From assembly GCA_032433765.1 (NCBI GenBank), contig JAVIAB010000073.1:63320199-63384198 (forward strand): DNA of 64,000 nucleotides, written 5' to 3'. The notes under the pieces are model-generated. The model was not told the DNA's origin, made no database searches, and saw only the letters and a list, made by a program, of their open reading frames with translations. Shown here piece by piece: positions 53,399 to 64,000 of this stretch (position 1 is its first letter; every line of letters begins with the position of its first letter). A program made the translations under genes and the position numbers. This DNA is from Megaustenia siamemsis (Eukaryota; Mollusca; Gastropoda; Stylommatophora; Ariophantidae).

Positions 53399-55824
53399 GT
53401 GTGTGTTTGCTTTTCTGTCCCAACAGCTTGTTCCGTTCGTCCCTCACGACCAAACTTGAGAGACGTTTTTTCTGCGTGCATAATAACAATTAATAACACA
53501 TCGATAACACACTGACCATTGATCGGCTGCCTTTATTTCTTCTTTTCTCACATCTTCTGTCATGACAATTATTGTTTATCTATTCAATTTCTCTCCTTTC
53601 ATTCTCTATTATATTATCATTTATTCTATTTTAATCTTCCTATTCATGTTCGACACCTCGCTCGTAGGCCGACAACAGTCTGTTTTTGACGAATCACAGT
53701 GTTGTGAGTGAAACCTTCCCCCATCTAGACTTGATCTGCGCTTTACGTCACATTGGTGCTGTTCATGACCGTTGTTGAAACTCTTTGACGCAAGTTATTT
53801 CCATGTTACACATTATGTAAACTACTTCGTCAGCCGCAGATTTGTCTCTGGGGAATTTGCTTAGTGTTTTATTCGTCGTAGGCTGCTTACAATTGAGTAA
53901 TCAGACATAAATCTAAAGGGATCGAGATTATTTGTTCGGCGACATTGGTGTGTGCTACGTCATCGTAATGGTTCCCTAAACCGACCGTGCGCAAATCTTA
54001 CGGTCTGCTGTTTGATGTGCGACGGGGAAAATTTGACGTCTGACTGTGTCTCTATGTTCGGAATTGGAGTCATCAACGATGGCTAATCAAGTGCTACGAC
54101 GATCATCATTTTTAAGAGGACGTGACTTACGGTATTTGGGGATATAGCAAGGAATGTATAAGTGAATGGTCGTTAGCAGTGTATCTAGAAGTGAATGGTC
54201 GTTAGTTGTGGCAACGACCAGCACATGTTGGGAGCGAATTGTATAGCATTATAGTATGACCGAGAATTGCAAACTAAGAGATGAAGGATGGGGAAGAAAA
54301 GATTAAGCACATTAATATTATTCATATATACTGAAGAAGAAATGACAAAATGGGAATCTGACAGAATCTGTATGACATGGAGATAGAAACGGTTGTTAGG
54401 AGATTAAGAAGAAAATTTAGTGAGAGATTGGCCACCCAAGAGAGAGGATGTACAGTCATAGCCAAGTTGAAAATTAACGGTCATGGAGTTAGATTGGCAA
54501 CCCAAGAGAGAAGATGTGCGTTTGTAGAGAACAGTCGGGCAGTCGTAGATAACGGATAGGCAGTTGAGAACCCAAGAGAAGAGAACAGCCGAGATGGCTG
54601 AATAATTCAAGTTGAGGAAGAACCTGAAGACGGAATGGACCGGCATTCGAGATAAACAGATGAATTCGGCAATTGGCATTTAGGAAATGGAGTAATAGCG
54701 ACATTAGAGCCGACAATAGAATTAGTTAGAGTTGGTTAATGCTGAGTCCGAACATAAATGCTAGGATAGAAGAGAATAGATTTAGTGGAGAATGAATGCA
54801 GTGTAATTAGAGTGATGAAGTGAACTAATATGCCGACATGTATATTTTTGCAAGTGTAAATAAAGGCTGCCAATCATTTAAAACCTGACGTTGTTTTCGT
54901 GACGTTATTAATAGCAGTCATACGTTTCACGAGTTGAATGTTTGTTCGTGAAACGGCACGAAAGTTATAGAAGACAGAGATTAACGGTCAACGGTTCACT
55001 GCATTTAGTGGTTTATTGAATCACTAAAAGAGGGTCTTTTCAGGAGAGGAATTTTCAGGAACGGGCACAAAATAGACGAAGAAGACTTATGCGAATAAGG
55101 AAGAAAAGATAAAAGATACGATACAAAGTGGATTCCTTCAGATAAAAGATTGGGGACAATCAAAGGCTAGGGAAAGCAAACCTGAACAAAATGTTGGCTG
55201 AAATCGGATGCCCTGGGCCGCTGGCGCAGAATACAGTGCAACGTTTTTACAGGTATTCAATCGGAGTGGATCTAACAGGCTTAGACAGCTGTCTTCGTAC
55301 GAGAGTCTGGAGTCCTACTCTGATTGAGTCCTGATGATCGCAGAGAGAGGGCGATGTTCGATACTAACATTTGTAGGACCGTTCGCCATCGAGCGGCCCT
55401 CCCTACTCCTGTATTATTATGTGATATATTATGTGATAATTATGTGACGATGACTTCGTAAAGCGTTGTTCTTTTAACATGGCGCGTGCATTTGGGGAAG
55501 AAAAAATCTATTGCTGTTGTCTGCTGCCTTGTCAGAATTCTAATTGTTGCTATTACTAACTGTTCAGCTGTTCTTTGCTTGTTCCACTTTTTATCTCAAA
55601 CTATCTCGCTGGGCTTTGGACATTTCATGCTTTTGTCACTCGCTTATGTTGGACCGTTCCCCATCGAACGGCCATACTCTATCTATCTATGGATGTTGCC
55701 TGTTCCGTTACTTCTGTTAGACCAGTTCCTTGTCTGTTGCTGCTGGCATTTGTTTTATACATCTGCTGATTGGACCTCTCTGCTTGTTCCTCCTTTTATC
55801 TCAAGCTGTCCTCTTGGGCTTGTG

Positions 55825-56063
55825 AGAAATGGGAACATGATTTTTTTATTTTTCAACAATAAGGCAAACATGTGTGTTTGCAAGTGTTGTCTGAAAATAA
55901 AGAGTATAATCTAAAACGGCATTACACACCGCATCACGCCGCTAAATACAAGGACTACATTGGTACAATACGTTCTACACTTGTGTGTGATTTGAAGAAA
56001 AAGGTTAGTGCTCAGAAATCTGTTTTTACTACATTAACAACAAAACAACTAAAAGTTTCTTAA
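55825..56063 (+). pseudogene. BED-finger fragment, unit 3
   Basis: As in unit 1, but the His pair spacer reads 'HYTPHH' owing to the A-to-T change shared with unit 4. Confidence 0.58.
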
Positions 56064-56188
56064 TGGTATCTTTTGTTGTAAGCGCAGAGATAGCGAAATA
56101 AAAAAAAATCATTATGTGACGATGACTTCGTAAAGCGTTGTTCTTTTAACATGGCGCGTGCATTTGGGGGAGAAAAAATTGCGTCATT

Positions 56189-58424
56189 TTGAGAGCGTTC
56201 CACTTATCAAAACAGACTCGTAGGAGGCAGGAGCGATGGACGCAGCCACCTTGGTGGAACGTAGATGTCGAGGAAGCTTGGCGGAGCAAGAGACAAACGG
56301 TCAAGACATGGCAGAAAGCTAGAAGGAATGGAAGAACACAAGCTGAGCTCTTGAAGCGTCTGAAAGTAGAGGTCGATCAAAAAATGATGCACTTTAAACT
56401 ATGCGCTAAGCAGGTTAAGGATGCCAAATGGGATGACTTCTGTAAAAAGTATGCTCAGAAAAATCGCTCATTCAGTGCATGAATGGCACATACCAGACTT
56501 TCAGAGCACAGGCACGTATATGGCACAAATCTGATGAGAGCAAAGGGATGGCCCTGCTTGCCCGCTACATTGAGCAGACGGACCAAAGAAATGAGACTGT
56601 AAGAATGAGGATACGGGGATCGCTGTAAAAATTGTGTAAGGATGTAGGGCTGGAAGAAGATCTCACAATCACAACCGATACCATTCGCACGACACTTAAA
56701 CACTGCTCCTGGGCCAGATGGTGTTCGGTACGATGACATAGGCAATTTAGATGACGACACCTTGACAAAACTGGCTAATGAGTTTAATGCCAGTATTCGG
56801 AGTGGCCAGATTAAGGAGGAGTGGCTACACAGCTACTTACAGCTACCGAAGCCAAACAAGGACCATTCTCAGATCGGTGCCTACAGAATCATCACAATGC
56901 AGAACACAGCGGGCAAGCTGCTGGAAAATAGTTGCCCGTGTCCTCACCTGTCACCTTGAACAGAAACGTTAACCTCCCACCCACACTCGGAGGTTATAGA
57001 TATAACAAAGAGACATGGCTCAATGCGGCAGTATTTGCCTATGACGTCTTCGAAGGCTTCCACAGACGAGAGGAGACATGTGATGCTGCTATAGATCTGG
57101 AGGATGCATACAACAGGGTACCATTTGAATATCTCATGCATATGCTCCTCAAACTGACGGTGCACCCATTCCTCATTAGATGGATTGCCGCGGCACTGTT
57201 TCAGAGGAAGGTGATACTCAGATGTGGAAGTTGGTCTTCCGAGCCAACACCCATTTGCTCAGGGCTGCCACAAGGCTCACCATTGTCACCAGTTCTATTT
57301 AACGTGTACACAATACCGATCACAAACAGCTGGATGGGAGGGGAAGAACTATGACTTTTGCTGATGATATTCTGGTATATTGACAGGGAAGAGACAGACG
57401 GGGAATCGCTTCCACAATGCAAAACGAACTCCATCGCATTTCTTCCTTGTGTGGGGTATCACAGGTGCTGTGGTTAATCCTAAAAAAGCATCAGTTTCAT
57501 GGTTATCCCTTAACAATCATATCGTTCATACGACCATACCGGTAGTACGAATGGGAGCTGATGAGGTGACCAGGGACAAGTTGATGACATACCTGTGTTT
57601 TCGGGACCACGTCGACCATGTGATAACAAAATTCCGCAAAGGATTAGCCGCCTTAAAGGTCAGCGCAGCTGCCAACATCGAGCATAGGCTACTTACTCTT
57701 CTGTTCCAGGGATTAGTCCTCACACCAATCGAGTATGCCCTGGCAATTCTTACTGTCAGTACGACTCAAACTGATAACCTGGAGAAAATACAAAATGAAG
57801 CCATGCGCATTATCCTGGGATGTACGAGGGACACTCCCTGTGTAGCAATGAGGTATCTTCTTGACTTTCCAACCATGGATGACAGAATCAAGATCTGGAG
57901 AGGTAATTCAGGTAGCTGTAACGAGCATACCTGAAGATTAGTACAGATACAGAGCATCCATTGCACCACGTGCTCAACACAGAGAAAGGTGACAGGCTAA
58001 AAAGAGACGAATCATGGGTGGGCCGAGCAGAAGATGTCATCAAACAGGTCTGTGGGCTTACCAATATCAGCGTTGGTGAGGAGTGGATACCGGTGTCTAC
58101 GTCATTCAGGGGGACTTTCTCGTGTATTGTCACACTCGACAGGAAAAGTAGGGAACAGAACCCGGTCGTGGTTAATGCTGAGGTCAACGGTCTCATCTGC
58201 GATAACACCGATGAGAAAGAAACAGACGGATCTGTAAGACGACACCAAAGAAGTGTATGGGTGTCAGCACGCCAGGCAGGCAGAATAGTCAAGGAAGACA
58301 GTGGTGCATACGTAATGACCACACGTAGCATGACAATGGCAGTGACCAAGGCATTCAAATGGTTAGAGTCACAAGACTACACCCACGCATGTATACTGAG
58401 TGATTCGATGAGCATGATAAAAAA
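56189..58424 (+). pseudogene. LINE-B in unit 3
   Basis: Same inherited lesions as unit 1. An extra one-base deletion at about 56448 shortens the linker frame to 97 codons. Confidence 0.87.
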
Positions 58425-60862
58425 GTGTGTGTTTGCTTTTCTGTCCCAACAGCTTGTTCCGTTCGTCCCTCACGACCAAACTTGAGAGACGTTTTTTCTG
58501 CGTGCATAATAACAATTAATAACACATCGATAACACACTGACCATTGATCGGCTGCCTTTATTTCTTCTTTTCTCACATCTTCTGTCATGACAATTATTG
58601 TTTATCTATTCAATTTCTCTCCTTTCATTCTCTATTATATTATCATTTATTCTATTTTAATCTTCCTATTCATGTTCGACACCTCGCTCGTAGGCCGACA
58701 ACAGTCTGTTTTTGACGAATCACAGTGTTGTGAGTGAAACCTTCCCCCATCTAGACTTGATCTGCGCTTTACGTCACATTGGTGCTGTTCATGACCGTTG
58801 TTGAAACTCTTTGACGCAAGTTATTTCCATGTTACACATTATGTAAACTACTTCGTCAGCCGCAGATTTGTCTCTGGGGAATTTGCTTAGTGTTTTATTC
58901 GTCGTAGGCTGCTTACAATTGAGTAATCAGACATAAATCTAAAGGGATCGAGATTATTTGTTCGGCGACATTGGTGTGTGCTACGTCATCGTAATGGTTC
59001 CCTAAACCGACCGTGCGCAAATCTTACGGTCTGCTGTTTGATGTGCGACGGGGAAAATTTGACGTCTGACTGTGTCTCTATGTTCGGAATTGGAGTCATC
59101 AACGATGGCTAATCAAGTGCTACGACGATCATCATTTTTAAGAGGACGTGACTTACGGTATTTGGGGATATAGCAAGGAATGTATAAGTGAATGGTCGTT
59201 AGCAGTGTATCTAGAAGTGAATGGTCGTTAGTTGTGGCAACGACCAGCACATGTTGGGAGCGAATTGTATAGCATTATAGTATGACCGAGAATTGCAAAC
59301 TAAGAGATGAAGGATGGGGAAGAAAAGATTAAGCACATTAATATTATTCATATATACTGAAGAAGAAATGACAAAATGGGAATCTGACAGAATCTGTATG
59401 ACATGGAGATAGAAACGGTTGTTAGGAGATTAAGAAGAAAATTTAGTGAGAGATTGGCCACCCAAGAGAGAGGATGTACAGTCATAGCCAAGTTGAAAAT
59501 TAACGGTCATGGAGTTAGATTGGCAACCCAAGAGAGAAGATGTGCGTTTGTAGAGAACAGTCGGGCAGTCGTAGATAACGGATAGGCAGTTGAGAACCCA
59601 AGAGAAGAGAACAGCCGAGATGGCTGAATAATTCAAGTTGAGGAAGAACCTGAAGACGGAATGGACCGGCATTCGAGATAAACAGATGAATTCGGCAATT
59701 GGCATTTAGGAAATGGAGTAATAGCGACATTAGAGCCGACAATAGAATTAGTTAGAGTTGGTTAATGCTGAGTCCGAACATAAATGCTAGGATAGAAGAG
59801 AATAGATTTAGTGGAGAATGAATGCAGTGTAATTAGAGTGATGAAGTGAACTAATATGCCGACATGTATATTTTTGCAAGTGTAAATAAAGGCTGCCAAT
59901 CATTTAAAACCTGACGTTGTTTTCGTGACGTTATTAATAGCAGTCATACGTTTCACGAGTTGAATGTTTGTTCGTGAAACGGCACGAAAGTTATAGAAGA
60001 CAGAGATTAACGGTCAACGGTTCACTGCATTTAGTGGTTTATTGAATCACTAAAAGAGGGTCTTTTCAGGAGAGGAATTTTCAGGAACGGGCACAAAATA
60101 GACGAAGAAGACTTATGCGAATAAGGAAGAAAAGATAAAAGATACGATACAAAGTGGATTCCTTCAGATAAAAGATTGGGGACAATCAAAGGCTAGGGAA
60201 AGCAAACCTGAACAAAATGTTGGCTGAAATCGGATGCCCTGGGCCGCTGGCGCAGAATACAGTGCAACGTTTTTACAGGTATTCAATCGGAGTGGATCTA
60301 ACAGGCTTAGACAGCTGTCTTCGTACGAGAGTCTGGAGTCCTACTCTGATTGAGTCCTGATGATCGCAGAGAGAGGGCGATGTTCGATACTAACATTTGT
60401 AGGACCGTTCGCCATCGAGCGGCCCTCCCTACTCCTGTATTATTATGTGATATATTATGTGATAATTATGTGACGATGACTTCGTAAAGCGTTGTTCTTT
60501 TAACATGGCGCGTGCATTTGGGGAAGAAAAAATCTATTGCTGTTGTCTGCTGCCTTGTCAGAATTCTAATTGTTGCTATTACTAACTGTTCAGCTGTTCT
60601 TTGCTTGTTCCACTTTTTATCTCAAACTATCTCGCTGGGCTTTGGACATTTCATGCTTTTGTCACTCGCTTATGTTGGACCGTTCCCCATCGAACGGCCA
60701 TACTCTATCTATCTATGGATGTTGCCTGTTCCGTTACTTCTGTTAGACCAGTTCCTTGTCTGTTGCTGCTGGCATTTGTTTTATACATCTGCTGATTGGA
60801 CCTCTCTGCTTGTTCCTCCTTTTATCTCAAGCTGTCCTCTTGGGCTTGTGAGAAATGGGAAC

Positions 60863-61087
60863 ATGATTTTTTATTTTTCAACAATAAGGCAAACATGTGT
60901 GTTTGCAAGTGTTGTCTGAAAATAAAGAGTATAATCTAAAACGGCATTACACACCGCATCACGCCGCTAAATACAAGGACTACATTGGTACAATACGTTC
61001 TACACTTGTGTGTGATTTGAAGAAAAAGGTTAGTGCTCAGAAATCTGTTTTTACTAATTAACAACAAAACAACTAAAAGTTTCTTAA
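60863..61087 (+). pseudogene. BED-finger fragment, unit 4
   Basis: As unit 3, with additional small deletions that shift the frame again near 60867 and 61054. Confidence 0.55.
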
Positions 61088-61211
61088 TGGTATCTTTTGT
61101 TGTAAGCGCAGAGATAGCGAAATAAAAAAAATCATTATGTGACGATGACTTCGTAAAGCGTTGTTCTTTTAACATGGCGCGTGCATTTGGGGGAGAAAAA
61201 ATTGCGTCATT

Positions 61212-63449
61212 TTGAGAGCGTTCCACTTATCAAAACAGACTCGTAGGAGGCAGGAGCGATGGACGCAGCCACCTTGGTGGAACGTAGATGTCGAGGAAGC
61301 TTGGCGGAGCAAGAGACAAACGGTCAAGACATGGCAGAAAGCTAGAAGGAATGGAAGAACACAAGCTGAGCTCTTGAAGCGTCTGAAAGTAGAGGTCGAT
61401 CAAAAAATGATGCACTTTAAACTATGCGCTAAGCAGGTTAAGGATGCCAAATGGGATGACTTCTGTAAAAAAGTATGCTCAGAAAAATCGCTCATTCAGT
61501 GCATGAATGGCACATACCAGACTTTCAGAGCACAGGCACGTATATGGCACAAATCTGATGAGAGCAAAGGGATGGCCCTGCTTGCCCGCTACATTGAGCA
61601 GACGGACCAAAGAAATGAGACTGTAAGAATGAGGATACGGGGATCGCTGTAAAAATTGTGTAAGGATGTAGGGCTGGAAGAAGATCTCACAATCACAACC
61701 GATACCATTCGCACGACACTTAAAACACTGCTCCTGGGCCAGATGGTGTTCGGTACGATGACATAGGCAATTTAGATGACGACACCTTGACAAAACTGGC
61801 TAATGAGTTTAATGCCAGTATTCGGAGTGGCCAGATTAAGGAGGAGTGGCTACACAGCTACTTACAGCTACCGAAGCCAAACAAGGACCATTCTCAGATC
61901 GGTGCCTACAGAATCATCACAATGCAGAACACAGCGGGCAAGCTGCTGGAAAATAGTTGCCCGTGTCCTCACCTGTCACCTTGAACAGAAACGTTAACCT
62001 CCCACCCACACTCGGAGGTTATAGATATAACAAAGAGACATGGCTCAATGCGGCAGTATTTGCCTATGACGTCTTCGAAGGCTTCCACAGACGAGAGGAG
62101 ACATGTGATGCTGCTATAGATCTGGAGGATGCATACAACAGGGTACCATTTGAATATCTCATGCATATGCTCCTCAAACTGACGGTGCACCCATTCCTCA
62201 TTAGATGGATTGCCGCGGCACTGTTTCAGAGGAAGGTGATACTCAGATGTGGAAGTTGGTCTTCCGAGCCAACACCCATTTGCTCAGGGCTGCCACAAGG
62301 CTCACCATTGTCACCAGTTCTATTTAACGTGTACACAATACCGATCACAAACAGCTGGATGGGAGGGGAAGAACTATGACTTTTGCTGATGATATTCTGG
62401 TATATTGACAGGGAAGAGACAGACGGGGAATCGCTTCCACAATGCAAAACGAACTCCATCGCATTTCTTCCTTGTGTGGGGTATCACAGGTGCTGTGGTT
62501 AATCCTAAAAAAGCATCAGTTTCATGGTTATCCCTTAACAATCATATCGTTCATACGACCATACCGGTAGTACGAATGGAGCTGATGAGGTGACCAGGGA
62601 CAAGTTGATGACATACCTGTGTTTTCGGGACCACGTCGACCATGTGATAACAAAATTCCGCAAAGGATTAGCCGCCTTAAAGGTCAGCGCAGCTGCCAAC
62701 ATCGAGCATAGGCTACTTACTCTTCTGTTCCAGGGATTAGTCCTCACACCAATCGAGTATGCCCTGGCAATTCTTACTGTCAGTACGACTCAAACTGATA
62801 ACCTGGAGAAAATACAAAATGAAGCCATGCGCATTATCCTGGGATGTACGAGGGACACTCCCTGTGTAGCAATGAGGTATCTTCTTGACTTTCCAACCAT
62901 GGATGACAGAATCAAGATCTGGAGAGGTAATTCAGGTAGCTGTAACGAGCATACCTGAAGATTAGTACAGATACAGAGCATCCATTGCACCACGTGCTCA
63001 ACACAGAGAAAGGTGACAGGCTAAAAAGAGACGAATCATGGGTGGGCCGAGCAGAAGATGTCATCAAACAGGTCTGTGGGCTTACCAATATCAGCGTTGG
63101 TGAGGAGTGGATACCGGTGTCTACGTCATTCAGGGGGACTTTCTCGTGTATTGTCACACTCGACAGGAAAAGTAGGGAACAGAACCCGGTCGTGGTTAAT
63201 GCTGAGGTCAACGGTCTCATCTGCGATAACACCGATGAGAAAGAAACAGACGGATCTGTAAGACGACACCAAAGAAGTGTATGGGTGTCAGCACGCCAGG
63301 CAGGCAGAATAGTCAAGGAAGACAGTGGTGCATACGTAATGACCACACGTAGCATGACAATGGCAGTGACCAAGGCATTCAAATGGTTAGAGTCACAAGA
63401 CTACACCCACGCATGTATACTGAGTGATTCGATGAGCATGATAAAAAAA
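61212..63449 (+). pseudogene. LINE-B in unit 4
   Basis: Same lesions as unit 1 plus a one-base deletion at about 62577 that breaks the thumb-region frame. Confidence 0.87.
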
Positions 63450-63451
63450 GT

Positions 63452-64000
63452 GTGTGTTTGCTTTTCTGTCCCAACAGCTTGTTCCGTTCGTCCCTCACGA
63501 CCAAACTTGAGAGACGTTTTTTCTGCGTGCATAATAACAATTAATAACACATCGATAACACACTGACCATTGATCGGCTGCCTTTATTTCTTCTTTTCTC
63601 ACATCTTCTGTCATGACAATTATTGTTTATCTATTCAATTTCTCTCCTTTCATTCTCTATTATATTATCATTTATTCTATTTTAATCTTCCTATTCATGT
63701 TCGACACCTCGCTCGTAGGCCGACAACAGTCTGTTTTTGACGAATCACAGTGTTGTGAGTGAAACCTTCCCCCATCTAGACTTGATCTGCGCTTTACGTC
63801 ACATTGGTGCTGTTCATGACCGTTGTTGAAACTCTTTGACGCAAGTTATTTCCATGTTACACATTATGTAAACTACTTCGTCAGCCGCAGATTTGTCTCT
63901 GGGGAATTTGCTTAGTGTTTTATTCGTCGTAGGCTGCTTACAATTGAGTAATCAGACATAAATCTAAAGGGATCGAGATTATTTGTTCGGCGACATTGGT
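63452..64000 (+). repeat. Macrosatellite unit 5, cut by window end
   Basis: The first 549 bases of a fifth unit, matching the start of units 2-4 through rep-3. The array therefore continues beyond the window. Confidence 0.93.

Larger units (their letters stand above)
48385..53400 (+). repeat. Macrosatellite unit 2 (5016 bp)
   Basis: Nearly identical to unit 1 minus the SINE. Private changes are an 11-base deletion after TTGTCACCAG (about 52273) in LINE-B box B, and loss of about 9 bases near 49931 (TGTTTGTTCGTTGCACG). It carries the 26-base local duplication (AAGTGAATGGTCGTTAG twice, about 49142-49188) absent from unit 1. Confidence 0.93.
53401..58426 (+). repeat. Macrosatellite unit 3 (5026 bp)
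   Basis: Structure as unit 2 without the 11-base deletion. Private changes: one A lost in the A-run at about 56448, one A lost at about 56699 (CACTTAAACACTG), a shorter A-run at the junction, and CGCATCACG (shared with unit 4) for CGCAACACG at about 55930. Confidence 0.93.
58427..63451 (+). repeat. Macrosatellite unit 4 (5025 bp)
   Basis: Closest to unit 3 (shares CGCATCACG). Private changes: ACTAATTAACAAC for ACTACATTAACAAC near 61054, a shorter T-run at about 60867, and GAATGGAGC for GAATGGGAGC near 62577. Confidence 0.93.

Overview
The window is animal genomic DNA, most likely from a gastropod mollusc or another lophotrochozoan. The one recognisable host gene is a nicotinic acetylcholine receptor (nAChR) subunit of molluscan type. 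It is split on the minus strand into short exons with GT/AG borders and compatible phases. Almost everything else is transposable elements, their remnants, and tandem or inverted repeats. There are no operons, rRNA genes, genuine tRNA genes or CRISPR arrays. AT-rich introns, (TA)n microsatellites, tRNA-derived SINEs, several LINE families, a Penelope-like fragment and a Helitron fragment all fit an invertebrate genome.

Layout. From 0 to 5 kb there are LINE, SINE and Helitron fragments, then the last nAChR exon (4630-5094, M4). From 5 to 13 kb, inside an intron, lie a Penelope-like RT fragment, pieces of 'LINE-B', and a nearly full-length but broken I-superfamily element ('LINE-A', about 8.7-12.6 kb). 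From 13 to 26 kb come four more nAChR exons (13210-13325 M3; 20530-20725 loop C and M1; 22602-22788 Cys-loop; 25846-25935), together with an EGF-like gene fragment, an unidentified Cys-rich glycoprotein-like ORF and more LINE debris. No exon for the pore helix M2 could be found. From 26 to 33 kb there is a decayed protein-primed-type DNA polymerase B (polB) pseudogene and a LINE ('LINE-C') interrupted by a LINE-B insertion.

From 33203 to 41293 lies the most striking object: an 8.09-kb inverted-repeat element bounded by a 6-bp direct duplication (ACCGTA). Both halves carry the same C-terminal part of a polB gene reading outward, a 21-bp minisatellite, and 135-bp tandem repeats, arranged around a short centre with nested hairpins. 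It looks like a snapback (inverted-dimer) derivative of a Maverick/Polinton-like element. The most upstream recognisable nAChR exon follows at 41811-41920.

From 43105 to the window end there is a tandem macrosatellite. It has four complete copies of a unit of about 5.02 kb and the start of a fifth. Each unit holds a fragment of a BED-finger (hAT/GTF2IRD2-like) gene and the same dead LINE-B copy with the same stops and frameshifts. Unit 1 alone carries a SINE with a 15-bp target duplication.

The only plausibly functional host unit is the nAChR gene, and its introns host the mobile elements. Working names used here: LINE-A to LINE-D for retroelement families; rep-1, rep-2 and rep-3 for dispersed non-coding repeats. 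Family placements come from reading motifs by eye, not from database searches. Both the large palindrome and the tandem array are structures that genome assemblies can get wrong.
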